NCBI RefSeq assembly: GCF_007474535.1 | Contig: NZ_VKNW01000005.1 | Coordinates: forward strand, 248,001-312,000 | Length of the DNA stretch: 64,000 nt | Source of the DNA: Chryseobacterium echinoideorum | GTDB taxonomy: Bacteria > Bacteroidota > Bacteroidia > Flavobacteriales > Weeksellaceae | Direction of reading: 5' to 3' | In this document: positions 26,342 through 35,631 of the stretch, one piece after another | How positions within the stretch are numbered: the first letter of the stretch is position 1 | How the letters are laid out: each line of letters opens with the position of its first letter | The notes under the pieces: model-generated | Told to the model about the DNA's origin: nothing | What the model saw: the letters and a program-made list of their open reading frames with translations, nothing else | Database searches by the model: none | Translations under genes and position numbers: made by a program

Positions 26342-27409
26342 TCAATCCTCCAATGCATAAACGGCAAAACTCGCCAACCAATGATCGCCACCATAATTCC
26401 CCTGAAAAAGTAAAGGCAACCCGTTATTAAGGAATACATTGGCTGTTTTCAAAAAATCTTTTTTCAGAGGATGATTTTGAGGGAGACTCTTCGCAATGCC
26501 TTTCATACACCATGCTTTTGAAAACGACAAACCCACCAAGTGAACAGTCTGATAATCGCTCAAATCACTTACAACGGGAATTTTTTCAATATTTTCGAGA
26601 TTCCTTTTATCATAAAACTTATTCAGCCACTGCACAAATTTTTTTTGAGGAAGCACTCTTCTCATCAAATCGGCAATTTCCAGACTCGGAGAAAAAAAAT
26701 CTGAACCATCGGGTTCCAGATATGCCGGTGTTTTTTCATCTTTCAGATAAAAATATTTTGCTTTTTCAGTAAGCTGCTTTTCAAATTCCGAATCTTTGTT
26801 TGCCCTTGCCCAGTCTATCGCAAATGCCATTGCAAAAGCGGTATTGGGATGTACTCCGGTTCTGTTAGGATAAGTTTGTTTGGGAAGATAAGTTTTCCAG
26901 GAATTTAAAATTTTATCGGTTAATGGTTTTAGGTTCTGATGCCATATTTTGGCTTTAGGATGATTCCAAGTGGTGAGTTCTTCATCTAGCTTTAAAAGCC
27001 AGGCCCAGCCGTAAGTTCTTTCAAAAGTTCCGGTAAGCTGATATTTAGTAAAATAATCTGCTTCGGTCTGCAGATTTTCTTTTTTAAATGAATGATCCAG
27101 AATTTGCTCAATATTTTTTGCTACCGAAAGGTTTGGTTTTGTTTTAAGGAGCCTTACCAACATCCAGTGACCATGAACAGAGCTATGCCAATCAAAACAC
27201 CCGTAAAAACTGGGGTGAAGATCTTTTGGACTTAGAGCAACCTCATTTTCATTGTTGATAATATGTGCCGTTTTGTTGGGATATTCCTGATTGATACAAT
27301 GAAGCGGTTTTTCAGCAAGCTTTACAGCCATTTCATCTGAAAATTTAGGGATTTCCTGCGCAAAAAGAATAGAAGGAAAAGTGGCAATTGCTAACAAATA
27401 TTTTCTCAT
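26342..27409 (-). CDS. DUF2891 family protein, exported
   Basis: A 355-residue protein with a signal peptide (MRKYLLAIATFPSILFAQ) and a DUF2891 body: HPSFYGCFDWHSSVHGHWML, RTYGWAWLLKL, TGVHPNTAFAMAFAIDWAR and GGDHWLASFAVYAL. The repeated aromatic/His helices suggest an alpha/alpha-barrel, as in glycan-acting enzymes, but no activity is established. It is the last gene of a same-strand set with the deacetylase-like and threonine-dehydrogenase genes (gaps of 23 and 21 bases). Confidence 0.82.
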   Translation of the reverse strand: MRKYLLAIATFPSILFAQEIPKFSDEMAVKLAEKPLHCINQEYPNKTAHIINNENEVALSPKDLHPSFYGCFDWHSSVHGHWMLVRLLKTKPNLSVAKNIEQILDHSFKKENLQTEADYFTKYQLTGTFERTYGWAWLLKLDEELTTWNHPKAKIWHQNLKPLTDKILNSWKTYLPKQTYPNRTGVHPNTAFAMAFAIDWARANKDSEFEKQLTEKAKYFYLKDEKTPAYLEPDGSDFFSPSLEIADLMRRVLPQKKFVQWLNKFYDKRNLENIEKIPVVSDLSDYQTVHLVGLSFSKAWCMKGIAKSLPQNHPLKKDFLKTANVFLNNGLPLLFQGNYGGDHWLASFAVYALED

Positions 27410-27432
27410 TTGGCTTGACTTTAATTTACTGT

Positions 27433-28185
27433 TTAAAAAATATAATCTTTAATTCTGGAGGTGGCTAATTCTTTTTCATTAATCCAGCTGAGAAAAGATT
27501 CAAGTTTGTCTTCCATTTTTTTCCCCGTATTCCATGCTCTGTAAAAAGGTATTTTAAAATGAAATTTTTCTACATCTGTAAACTGCCATGAGTCTAAATA
27601 AATCAAAACAAAATCATCTTTTTTCAGTGTTTCATACACCATATTCTGATAATACTGCATTGGCAAAGCCTGAAACACAAAATCATTGTAAGGAAGCTGA
27701 CTGTAAGGAGAAACACTTTCGGGAATAATGCTTAAGCCATTTTCTTCAGTAATTTCCGGAGATATTTTGAGTCTTTTGAAAGGGAAAAGTATATCCGCAT
27801 GATCAATCCTGGAAACATAATTGAACCCGCAAAGCTTCAGTTCATCCAAAGAAAAACCTGTATTTTTATAACGGATTCCGCGGATGCTTTTTTCAAGAAA
27901 ATCCTGAGTGTTTTTTTTAATTTCCTCTACATATTCCAGTGAGCCATGCTGATAATAAAAAGCAACTTCGTGCCCATGAACCGAAATTGCCTTTAAAAGT
28001 TGCTGCAGCTTTTCAGCAATAGAAATTTCTATAAAAAAGCTCGCTTTAAGATCATGAAGATCTAATATTCTGAGAATTGCTCTGACATTGCTTTCTGTGA
28101 TTTTTACTCTTTCTTCATCAGAAATTTCAAAACCTTTTTTAGCTTCCGCTTCAATGGTAATGATGTTGAAAGTAAGTAATATCAT
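27433..28185 (-). CDS. NodB-like polysaccharide deacetylase family protein, active site degenerate
   Basis: A 250-residue protein with the outline of a NodB-homology domain: a first strand LLTFNIITIE, then LKASFFIEISIAEK and HGHEVAFYYQHGSLEY, then a substrate-groove region SPYSQLPYNDFVF. Active NodB enzymes have TFDD/TFDVE in the first strand and an H-x(3)-H metal pair. Here the first Asp is Asn and the second motif is altered (YYQHGS), so a catalytic role is doubtful. No signal peptide. Likely co-transcribed with the flanking genes. Confidence 0.68.
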   Translation of the reverse strand: MILLTFNIITIEAEAKKGFEISDEERVKITESNVRAILRILDLHDLKASFFIEISIAEKLQQLLKAISVHGHEVAFYYQHGSLEYVEEIKKNTQDFLEKSIRGIRYKNTGFSLDELKLCGFNYVSRIDHADILFPFKRLKISPEITEENGLSIIPESVSPYSQLPYNDFVFQALPMQYYQNMVYETLKKDDFVLIYLDSWQFTDVEKFHFKIPFYRAWNTGKKMEDKLESFLSWINEKELATSRIKDYIF

Positions 28186-28206
28186 GCAGGGATTGTATCA
28201 GAAATA

Positions 28207-29172
28207 TTAGTTTTTATTTAATTTAACCTTAAGGTTTTTAATCATATCTTTTGTCATTTCAGCAATTCCGAAATCATAAGACAGTCCCCAATCTTTCTTT
28301 GCTACCGAATCATCAATGGAAGCCGGCCAGGAATCCGCAATTGCCTGTCTGAAATCCGGTTGATAATCAATTTCAAACTCAGGAATTTCTTTTTTGATCT
28401 CTTGTGCCAATTCTTTAGGGGTAAAAGACATCCCGCCAAGATTATAAGAAGAGCGAACCGTTACGTTTTCTTTCGGAGCTTCCATTAGCTTTAAAGTAGC
28501 ATTGATGGCATCGTCCATATACAGCATGGGCATTCCTGTATTTTCGGAAATAAAACTTGTATATTTTCCTTTTTCAATGGCTTCATAAAAAATCTCAACA
28601 GCATAATCTGTAGTTCCTCCACCTGCAGGAGTTTTCCACGAAATAAGCCCAGGATATCGGATACTTCTTACATCTACTCCATGCTTATCAAAGTAATATT
28701 CGCACCATTTCTCTCCTGCCATTTTAGAAATTCCGTACACCGTGGTAGGATTCAGCACTACATCCTGCCCTACGTTTTCCTTAGGAATTCCTTTCCCGAA
28801 AACAGCAATAGAACTCGGCCAGAATATTTTTTTGATGAGTCCTTCTTTTGCCATTTCACAAAATTGCAGCAGAGGCTCCAGATTAAGCTTCCATGCAAAA
28901 ATCGGCTGTTTTTCTGAAGTTCCGGATAATAGAGAAGCCAAATGATAAACCGTGGTAATTTCGTAATCCTTAATAACCTGTCTTACCAGCTGAGTATTGG
29001 TGACATCCATTCTTTCATAATATCCTGCTGAGGTAATACCCTGCTGATATCTGTCTAAACCTGAAGCAACCACATTCTCTGCCCCATGCATTTCTACAAG
29101 TCTGTTGGTAAGCTCAGTTCCGATTTGCCCTAAAGCTCCTGTAATAAGTATTTTTTCCGTGAAGGACTCCAT
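28207..29172 (-). CDS. NAD-dependent L-threonine 3-dehydrogenase, epimerase-like (short-chain) type
   Basis: A 321-residue extended SDR. Motifs: ITGALGQIGTEL (cofactor loop, 10-21), catalytic YGISKMAGE (Tyr and Lys), and YPGLISWKTPAGGGTTDYA, a segment I associate with the UDP-galactose-epimerase-like threonine dehydrogenases of Flavobacterium and Cupriavidus. The reaction is L-threonine to 2-amino-3-ketobutyrate. A -7 box TACTTTTG lies on the minus strand at 29200-29207. First gene of a probable three-gene unit. Confidence 0.85.
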   Translation of the reverse strand: MESFTEKILITGALGQIGTELTNRLVEMHGAENVVASGLDRYQQGITSAGYYERMDVTNTQLVRQVIKDYEITTVYHLASLLSGTSEKQPIFAWKLNLEPLLQFCEMAKEGLIKKIFWPSSIAVFGKGIPKENVGQDVVLNPTTVYGISKMAGEKWCEYYFDKHGVDVRSIRYPGLISWKTPAGGGTTDYAVEIFYEAIEKGKYTSFISENTGMPMLYMDDAINATLKLMEAPKENVTVRSSYNLGGMSFTPKELAQEIKKEIPEFEIDYQPDFRQAIADSWPASIDDSVAKKDWGLSYDFGIAEMTKDMIKNLKVKLNKN

Positions 29173-29199
29173 TTTTATTTATTATTAGTTGATGAAAAG

Positions 29200-29207
29200 C
29201 AAAAGTA
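29200..29207 (-). promoter_or_regulatory. -7 box TACTTTTG for the threonine dehydrogenase unit
   Basis: Matches TAnnTTTG, 27 bases upstream of the start codon at 29172. The nearest TTG is 24 bases further upstream, longer than the consensus spacing. Confidence 0.4.
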
Positions 29208-29432
29208 AAAATTTTGACTGCGATAAGAAAACAAAATGACGAATTAACAGCAAAATTTGATTATTATTTGAATTTAAAGAAAGGTAAGCCGTTTATTTAT
29301 TTTGTTTTCAGCAGTTTAAAGTCCGAATGAGCTTTTATATTAGCTGATCTTCTGCTTCAGAATTATAATTTAATATCAATAAATATTGTAAAATTGATTA
29401 CATTTCAGGATTATTTTTAAATAAATACGTTT

Positions 29433-30713
29433 TTGAAAACAAAAAAACTTTATCAGCAGCTCTATTTTCAGGTAATTATTGCCATTACGTTAGGAATTTT
29501 ATTAGGGAAATTTTACCCTGAACTCGGAGAGAAAATGAAACCGCTCGGTGACGGCTTTATTAAACTTGTAAAAATGATTATCGCACCGGTGATTTTCATT
29601 ACCCTGACTTTGGGGATTGCCCACATGACCGATCTGAAAAAAGTAGGTAGAATTGCCATAAAAGCAATGATCTATTTTTTCACTTTCTCCACTCTGGCTC
29701 TGATTATCGGCTTAATTGTCGGGAACCTCATCCAGCCGGGTTCTGGTCTGAACATTGATCCTGCAGGTTTATCAGGAGATATTTCGCAATACCAGCAAAA
29801 AGCACACGATACTACCCTTACCGGTTTTGTGATGAATATTATTCCTGAAACATTATTCAGCCCGCTGATCGGGGATAACATTCTGCAGGTTCTTCTGGTC
29901 GCTATTCTGATGGGGGTTGCTTTGGTTTTAACCAAAGAAAAGAGCGGAAAAATTACAGACTTGCTACAGTCTCTTGCCGCTCCCGTTTTCAAGATCGTTC
30001 ATATGCTCATGAAACTGGCTCCCATCGGAGCTTTCGGAGCAATGGCCTTCACCATAGGCAAATATGGTTTAGCCTCTGTTCTCAATTTAATTTTTCTTGT
30101 CGGAACATTTTACATTACCTCAATTTTATTTGTTGTTTTGGTATTAGGGGCAGTGGCGTGGTACAATGGTTTTAATATTTTTAAGCTGATGTATTACCTG
30201 AAAGAAGAATTGCTTCTCGTTTTGGGAACAAGCTCTTCCGAATCTGCGCTTCCCGGAGTTATGGAAAAACTTGAGAAAGCAGGCTGTTCCAGAGCCATTG
30301 TAGGCTTGGTGGTTCCTACCGGATATTCTTTCAATCTCGACGGAACCAATATTTATATGACTTTGGCTTCACTTTTTATAGCGCAGGCTTTAAACATTGA
30401 TCTCTCTATCGAAAAACAGCTGATGCTTCTTTTGGTGGCTATGCTGAGCTCAAAAGGAGCCGCCGGTGTTACCGGAGCCGGTTTTGTGACTTTGGCGGCA
30501 ACTCTTGCGGTAGTTCCTGAAATTCCCATTGCCGGAATGACATTGATTTTGGGAATTGATAAATTTATGAGTGAATGCCGCGCTTTAACCAACGTGATCG
30601 GAAATTCGGTGGCAACAGTAGTGGTGGCTAACTGGGAAAAACAACTGGATAAAGACCAGCTGAAGTACTGTCTTGAGAACCCGAATGAAATTGAAGAGAA
30701 ACTGGAAGTCTGA
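29433..30713 (+). CDS. Dicarboxylate:cation symporter (DAACS family, DctA/GltP-like)
   Basis: A 426-residue membrane carrier of the dicarboxylate/amino acid:cation symporter family with about eight helices and two re-entrant hairpins. Signatures: [19 protein letters not shown] broken across helix 2, the serine-rich hairpin [25 protein letters not shown], and [13 protein letters not shown]. These bind C4-dicarboxylate or glutamate. The start is a TTG at 29433, since [15 protein letters not shown] is the conserved N-terminus and the next in-frame ATG lies 35 codons into helix 1. Confidence 0.9.
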   Translation: MKTKKLYQQLYFQVIIAITLGILLGKFYPELGEKMKPLGDGFIKLVKMIIAPVIFITLTLGIAHMTDLKKVGRIAIKAMIYFFTFSTLALIIGLIVGNLIQPGSGLNIDPAGLSGDISQYQQKAHDTTLTGFVMNIIPETLFSPLIGDNILQVLLVAILMGVALVLTKEKSGKITDLLQSLAAPVFKIVHMLMKLAPIGAFGAMAFTIGKYGLASVLNLIFLVGTFYITSILFVVLVLGAVAWYNGFNIFKLMYYLKEELLLVLGTSSSESALPGVMEKLEKAGCSRAIVGLVVPTGYSFNLDGTNIYMTLASLFIAQALNIDLSIEKQLMLLLVAMLSSKGAAGVTGAGFVTLAATLAVVPEIPIAGMTLILGIDKFMSECRALTNVIGNSVATVVVANWEKQLDKDQLKYCLENPNEIEEKLEV

Positions 30714-31029
30714 CTGACTTTTTTCTCAGCACCCTCATTTATTACAAAGAAAAAAACTATTTGAAAAAACGTCCGCATCTTCCGGTAAAAAGATGCTTAG
30801 GTTTTGAGTGAAAGATGCTTAGGTTTTAATAAAAAGATGCGAACCTTTTTGAGGGGTCTTAATAACTTTAAAAACTGATCCGCATTAATCTTTGAATTGA
30901 TGCGGATGAATTGATCAAATCATGCGTGTCATTGGGTAAATAAGACGTGTCTCTTTATCGGTTGACACGTCTCACTTTGAAAAGAAAAAACTGTAATTTT
31001 TACTTCTTCAAAAGGCTTTCTATAATCTT
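30714..31029. other. Repeat-rich intergenic region between dctA-like and lipid kinase genes
   Basis: About 316 bases between genes that converge. It contains two direct copies of AAAGATGCTTAGGTTTT (30789-30805, 30811-30827), a third partial copy (30833-30850), a hairpin GCATCTT / AAGATGC at 30775-30796, an 8-bp arm pair ATCCGCAT / ATGCGGAT near 30880-30908, and AGACGTGTC / GACACGTCT at 30943-30972. No coding frame of note. Confidence 0.6.
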
Positions 31030-31881
31030 CTATATCAAAATATTCAGGCTCGAAGGCTGTACTTTTATATGAATCGGGGATTTTATTTTGTTGAATTCTC
31101 CGTCGAGATGCCAGTTTTTGGTGTTTACTTTAAATTCAATTTCTGAAACAGGAAGATAGGTGATATAATCATCTTCTTTCAGTTTTTTGGTAAACATTCT
31201 GAACGCAAATAGCGGAGAATACGTAATGGGAAACTTTTTCACCAAAACCATATCGACTAAACCGTCACTTTTACTCGCCATCGGAGCAATATACGCATTG
31301 TTTCCAAACTGACGGGTGTTGGCAATGTTGACCATCAGATACTTCCCATTGTATTGTTTGTAATTTTCGTCAAAAAATTTCAGCTTTATGGGTTTGTAGC
31401 TGAAAAAAGTTTTCAGTGAAACTTTAATGTAGTTTTTAAATCCTCTCGTGGTTTTTTCAAATTCTTTTACCACTTTCCCATCGAAACCTGTTCCTGAAAC
31501 ATTGATAGAAAGTCTGCCGTTAACGGTAAAAGTATCTATTTTTCTAGATTTTTTATCCTGAAGTTTTTGCAAAAGCTCGTCCAGATCTTTGCTGAACTGT
31601 GTCTCATTGGAAAAGCCATTCCCGGAACCGGCAGGAAAAATCGCCAGAATTTTTTCTGTATTAATCAGGTTTTTTGCAACGGTAGAAATGGTTCCGTCAC
31701 CTCCTATGGCAACGAAAATATCAATATCATTAAAATGATTCTGAATAAACTCATCTGTTCCTGCAATAGATTCTGATATATAAAATAAAGGATTATTTAC
31801 CTTCATTTTCAGATCATTCAGAAATGGATGGTAATTTTTTTTTGCCGAAAAAGGATTAATGATAAAAGCCACTCTTTCCAT
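31030..31881 (-). CDS. Diacylglycerol/lipid kinase family protein (YegS-like)
   Basis: A 283-residue member of the DAGK catalytic-domain family. Visible: the opening FIINPFSAKK, the nucleotide-binding VAIGGDGTISTVA (GGDGT motif), AIFPAGSGNGF and the lipid-site ISVNVSGTGFDGKV region (INVSGTGFDG). It probably phosphorylates a lipid such as diacylglycerol or a sphingoid compound on the cytoplasmic side; sphingolipids are common in this class. A TAnnTTTG box lies just 5 bases before the start. Confidence 0.87.
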   Translation of the reverse strand: MERVAFIINPFSAKKNYHPFLNDLKMKVNNPLFYISESIAGTDEFIQNHFNDIDIFVAIGGDGTISTVAKNLINTEKILAIFPAGSGNGFSNETQFSKDLDELLQKLQDKKSRKIDTFTVNGRLSINVSGTGFDGKVVKEFEKTTRGFKNYIKVSLKTFFSYKPIKLKFFDENYKQYNGKYLMVNIANTRQFGNNAYIAPMASKSDGLVDMVLVKKFPITYSPLFAFRMFTKKLKEDDYITYLPVSEIEFKVNTKNWHLDGEFNKIKSPIHIKVQPSSLNILI

Positions 31882-31886
31882 TGCCG

Positions 31887-31894
31887 CAAAATTA
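31887..31894 (-). promoter_or_regulatory. -7 box TAATTTTG abutting the lipid kinase start codon
   Basis: Minus-strand TAATTTTG with 5 bases between it and the ATG (A at 31881). Predicts a leaderless or nearly leaderless transcript. No clear -33 element. Confidence 0.45.
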
Positions 31895-32063
31895 TAAAAT
31901 GGAAGCGTATCCGAAAGAATTAATATTCATTAATATTTGATGGTTTTAAATTTAATTGAAAAATAAGATTGATCATATTATTGATTTTTAATACAAAAAA
32001 TGCGGGTATTCTATACTTACTCACTGCTTGTAAATTAAACAACCTTTTATCGGGCTACTAATC

Positions 32064-32972
32064 TCAGAAAACTTCATTCGCAAGCTCCATATTCACCATA
32101 GCTCCCGCAAAGCTTCCTGTATAAACCGCATTGGCTACAGAACGCATCGGGCACGAATTATCACCACAGGCGTAAATTCCGGGTACTGTGGTCGTTTGTT
32201 TGTTATCAATGATCAGATGTCCGTGTTCTGTAAATTCACATCCTAAAGAACCCGGAATATCAGAATGCTGCTTAAAGTGAAAAGCTCCGTAGACAGCTTC
32301 AGGATAAAGTATACTTCCATCAGTCAACACCAAAGATGTGATATTTCCATTTTCGTGAATCATTTCTTCAATCTCAGTTTCAATGACTGAAATATTGTTC
32401 TGTGATAGCTTTTGAATTTGTTCTTCGGTAAAATCAGATTTACCTCTTGTCAAAATCGTAAGATCATCGGTAAGATTTTTCACCAGAGAAGCAAGATGAA
32501 ATCCCCTATCGCTATTGGCAATAATTGCTGTTTTTTTATTTCTGAATTCATAACCATGACAATATGGACAGTGAATCAAAGAAATTCCCCAACATTCACT
32601 AAAGCCTTTGATATCAGGAACATCATCGGTAATTCCTGTGGCAAAAATCAGTTTTTGGGCTTCAAATTTATCTCCATTTTCGATTTTAATTTCAAAGCCA
32701 TTTTCAGTTTTTCTTCCTTCTGTTGCCAAACCGTCAAAAAAAGTAATTGTTTCATATTTTTTAACCTGATCTTTTCCAATTTCAGAAATTTCAGCGGGTG
32801 CTTTGCCATCCTGTGTCAGGAAGTTGTGTGACTGTGGCGTTTGTCTGTTGCAGGGTTTTCCGCTGTCGATAACCAGTACTTTTCTGAGTGATCTGCCCAA
32901 AGACATGGCTGCAGAAAGCCCTGCATAGCTACCTCCAACTATAATGACATCAAAGAAGTTTTCATTTTTCAT
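32064..32972 (-). CDS. Thioredoxin-reductase-like NAD(P)/FAD oxidoreductase
   Basis: A 302-residue flavoprotein of the TrxR fold. FAD motif GGSYAGLSAAMSLGR (13-27), redox pair Cys135-Pro-Tyr-Cys138 (HCPYCHGYE), and the C-terminal YACGDNSCPMRSVANAV. True thioredoxin reductases have CATC; CPYCHG is typical of a side branch widespread in Bacteroidota and Bacillota with unknown electron acceptor, and of GliT-like enzymes. No thioredoxin gene is nearby. Monocistronic. Confidence 0.84.
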   Translation of the reverse strand: MKNENFFDVIIVGGSYAGLSAAMSLGRSLRKVLVIDSGKPCNRQTPQSHNFLTQDGKAPAEISEIGKDQVKKYETITFFDGLATEGRKTENGFEIKIENGDKFEAQKLIFATGITDDVPDIKGFSECWGISLIHCPYCHGYEFRNKKTAIIANSDRGFHLASLVKNLTDDLTILTRGKSDFTEEQIQKLSQNNISVIETEIEEMIHENGNITSLVLTDGSILYPEAVYGAFHFKQHSDIPGSLGCEFTEHGHLIIDNKQTTTVPGIYACGDNSCPMRSVANAVYTGSFAGAMVNMELANEVF

Positions 32973-33042
32973 AATAATTATTTTTCGGTTGGATAAAAAA
33001 AATGTAAAAAGTTTGCCAAAAAACTTTGAATAGACTGCTAAA

Positions 33043-33435
33043 TTAAATCATCCACTTTATATAAATAAGCAAAACAATTGAAATCATCATTAATATGAAT
33101 GAAATATTAAAAAATAAAAATAACCATATATTTCGAAAATAATACAACCCTAAATGATAGAGAAAATAAAAAAAGACAAAAGAAACAGCTATTCCGGTAA
33201 ATGAGCAGATTAAAAGAATGTTCAAATTATTTTCAGCTTTAAAATCACCGACTGCTGTGAGAAAAGTTACTAAAGCAATCGATGTGAATATAGCTGACCA
33301 AAAAAGGGTTCTGGATTTCCATTTTTTTCCTGATCTTTTGGAATCATCATCATTTTTATGACCTGAACTTCCCGAAAAGCTGAGACTTAATAAATCTGTT
33401 AAAAAATTGATTCCGTCTAAAAAATCAAAGGGCAT
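33043..33435 (-). CDS. Hypothetical four-helix membrane protein
   Basis: A 130-residue protein of unknown family. A polar N-terminus with Ser/Lys-rich GSSGHKNDDDSKRSGKK is followed by about three to four hydrophobic segments (TLFWSAIFTSIALVTFLTAV, NILLICSFTGIAVSFVFFYF, LWLFLFFNISFILMMI). No catalytic motif. It ends just before the RNA methyltransferase gene on the same strand (gap of 6 bases), suggesting co-transcription downstream of that gene. Confidence 0.6.
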   Translation of the reverse strand: MPFDFLDGINFLTDLLSLSFSGSSGHKNDDDSKRSGKKWKSRTLFWSAIFTSIALVTFLTAVGDFKAENNLNILLICSFTGIAVSFVFFYFLYHLGLYYFRNIWLFLFFNISFILMMISIVLLIYIKWMI

Positions 33436-33441
33436 TTATTT

Positions 33442-34605
33442 CTATTTATTTTCCAATTTATGTACTTTTTTGGTTCCTTCATACATTTCGTACTGTAAAA
33501 ATCTTGTTTCCAGCTTGCCGTTAAACAGTTTTATTTTTCTGGAAGGGCGAAGTCCTATTTTCTTTACTGCTTCGAGATCAGAAGATATTAGCCATGCTAA
33601 GGTATTGGGATAATGTGTTTTAAATGTATCTCCTACTTTTTTATAGAAATCATCATCATTAATTGAAATTCTCTCATCATAAGGCGGATTGAAAACCATC
33701 AGCAAAGGAAAAAGCTCTTTCTTGGAATCGAAGAAATTTTGTTTTCTCACTTCAATAATATCTTCCATTTCTGCAGATTCGATGTTGGTTCGTGCTGCAT
33801 TCAGCATTCTTGCATCAATATCATAACCTACAATTTTCCCGTTAAACTCTTTTATGCGGTTTACACGAACTTCTTTTATTTTAGAAAATAAATCGGCATC
33901 ATAATTTTTCCAATTCTGAAAGGCAAATCTTCTTCTGAAAATCTGTGCAGGAAGATCTAATGCAATCATTGCCGCTTCAATGAGAAGCGTTCCCGAACCA
34001 CACATCGGGTCAAGGAAATTTCCTTTTCCGTCCCAACCTGCCAATTGCAGCATTCCGCTTGCCAAAACTTCATTGATGGGTGCTTCACCCTGCTCTTTTC
34101 GATATCCTCTTTTAAACAAAGGATCTCCTGAAGAATCTAAAGAAATGGTAGCCAGTTCACGATCAATATGCAAATGAAATTTAATATCCGGAGATTTGGT
34201 CTCTATATTGGGTCTTTTCTGATATTTATTCTGAAAATAGTCTACAATGGCATCCTTCATTTTAAAAGTCATAAACTGAGAATGCTTAAATCTTTCGGAA
34301 TTTACCGTAGAATCTATCGCAAAAGTCTGATCAACATCCATCAATTGATCCCATTCAAATTTGAAGAGCTTATCGTAAAATTTACTCTCGTTAAAAGCTT
34401 TAAATTCTAAAACAGGAATAATGATCTTTAAAGCTGTTCTCGCAGAATAATTAATTTTATATAAAAAACCCAGATCGCCTTCACAGTTGACAGCGCGGTT
34501 TTTAATTTCCACGTTTCTGCCGCCGAGTTTTTTTATTTCTTCTGCAAGAATGGGTTCCAGCCCGAAGAATGTTTTGATCTGAATTTTGAGATTGTCTGTA
34601 TCCAT
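33442..34605 (-). CDS. THUMP-domain class I rRNA methyltransferase (RlmL/YcbY N-terminal type)
   Basis: A 387-residue RNA methyltransferase: N-terminal THUMP domain (about 50-160, RNA binding) and a Rossmann methyltransferase with SAM motif LDPMCGSGTLLIEAA and catalytic motif NPPYDERI, typical of N2-guanine methylation as by E. coli RlmL on 23S rRNA. It lacks the RlmK half found in the fused E. coli protein. A -7 box TATTTTTG lies 4 bases before the start codon. Confidence 0.9.
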   Translation of the reverse strand: MDTDNLKIQIKTFFGLEPILAEEIKKLGGRNVEIKNRAVNCEGDLGFLYKINYSARTALKIIIPVLEFKAFNESKFYDKLFKFEWDQLMDVDQTFAIDSTVNSERFKHSQFMTFKMKDAIVDYFQNKYQKRPNIETKSPDIKFHLHIDRELATISLDSSGDPLFKRGYRKEQGEAPINEVLASGMLQLAGWDGKGNFLDPMCGSGTLLIEAAMIALDLPAQIFRRRFAFQNWKNYDADLFSKIKEVRVNRIKEFNGKIVGYDIDARMLNAARTNIESAEMEDIIEVRKQNFFDSKKELFPLLMVFNPPYDERISINDDDFYKKVGDTFKTHYPNTLAWLISSDLEAVKKIGLRPSRKIKLFNGKLETRFLQYEMYEGTKKVHKLENK

Positions 34606-34609
34606 TCTG

Positions 34610-34617
34610 CAAAAATA
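34610..34617 (-). promoter_or_regulatory. -7 box TATTTTTG abutting the THUMP methyltransferase start
   Basis: Minus strand; 4 bases separate the box from the ATG (A at 34605). Predicts a leaderless transcript. It is divergent from a similar arrangement at 34767-34774. Confidence 0.45.
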
Positions 34618-34766
34618 GCGATTTTTTGCGGGGTGATGGAAGTTGGATGTTGGATGATTTAAAATATTACAGATTTTAAAATTATATTGTGATTTTTACT
34701 GACTTCTTTGTCTCAAAAACAATAATCAGAGATCATACATTGCATTATGCATCCAACAAAATTCCG

Positions 34767-34774
34767 TACTTTTG
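34767..34774 (+). promoter_or_regulatory. -7 box TACTTTTG abutting a methyltransferase start
   Basis: Four bases separate the box from the ATG at 34779, so transcription would begin about at the start codon. Nearest TTG is 24 bases upstream, longer than usual. Confidence 0.45.
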
Positions 34775-34778
34775 CAGG

Positions 34779-35522
34779 ATGGAATGGTTTGAATCTTGGT
34801 TTGATACCCCTTATTATCATTTGTTATACAGCAACAGAGATTACACAGAAGCAGAACAGTTTATTACTGCACTTACATCGGAGCTGCAGCTTCCACAATC
34901 GGCTAAAATTATCGACTTGGCTTGCGGAAAAGGAAGACATTCCGTTTTTCTGAATAAACTTGGATACGATGTTTTGGGTTTAGACCTTTCACGCCAAAGT
35001 ATTGAACATAATAAAAAGTTTGAAAAACTTTCTGATTCGTCCAATCCGGCACTCCGTTTTGAAGTGCATGATATGCGGAATCCAATCAATCATCAACCGG
35101 TAGATGCCGTTTTCAATCTTTTTACCAGCTTTGGATATTTTGACAATGAAGAAGATGACAAAAAAGTTTTTCAGTCTGTTTATGACTCTCTTCAACCGAA
35201 AGGTTATTTCGTTTTAGATTATCTTAATGAGGTGTTTGTAAGAAACACTTTGATTCCTGAAATGACGATTATCAGAGAAGATATTGAGTTTAATATTTCA
35301 AAAAAAATTGAAGGGAGACATATCATAAAAGACATAAGATTTGAAGCGGATGGAAAATCTCACCATTTCTTTGAAAAAGTAAAACTACACACGTTAGAAA
35401 CTATTGAAAATTACGCAAAAGAATGCGGTTTTGAAAGAATAAAAATATGGGGAGATTATCAGCTCAATGATTTTGAGACAGAGAAATCGCCACGCTGCAT
35501 TAATTTATTTAAGAAGAAATAA
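34779..35522 (+). CDS. Class I SAM-dependent methyltransferase
   Basis: A 247-residue methyltransferase with motif I KIIDLACGKGRHSVFL, acidic strand-2 end LGLDLSRQSIEHN, and FNLFTSFGYFDNEEDD at motif IV. This is the Methyltransf_25 type; proteins of this kind with the MEWFESWFDTPYYHLLY start are frequent in Flavobacteriia and have no known substrate. The ATG at 34779 is chosen because it begins this conserved segment and directly follows a promoter box; the longer frame opening upstream at 34689 would run through that box. Confidence 0.83.
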   Translation: MEWFESWFDTPYYHLLYSNRDYTEAEQFITALTSELQLPQSAKIIDLACGKGRHSVFLNKLGYDVLGLDLSRQSIEHNKKFEKLSDSSNPALRFEVHDMRNPINHQPVDAVFNLFTSFGYFDNEEDDKKVFQSVYDSLQPKGYFVLDYLNEVFVRNTLIPEMTIIREDIEFNISKKIEGRHIIKDIRFEADGKSHHFFEKVKLHTLETIENYAKECGFERIKIWGDYQLNDFETEKSPRCINLFKKK

Positions 35523-35543
35523 TTTTTGCAAAATCTGAATTGC

Positions 35544-35575
35544 TTGAAAATAAAATTAATTACATAATAAATTTG
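35544..35575 (+). promoter_or_regulatory. Promoter of the ZIP transporter gene
   Basis: TTG (35544-35546), 21 bases, TAAATTTG (35568-35575). A leader of about 50 bases precedes the ATG at 35632. Confidence 0.55.
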
Positions 35576-35631
35576 CTTATTTGTAAACCTAACGATAGTT
35601 TTATATTGCCTCTTACCTATTTTCGATTAAT

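Noticed and set aside
34689..34778. Thirty extra N-terminal residues on the methyltransferase at 34779
   Set aside because: That stretch contains the promoter box, and the conserved family start is at the ATG at 34779.
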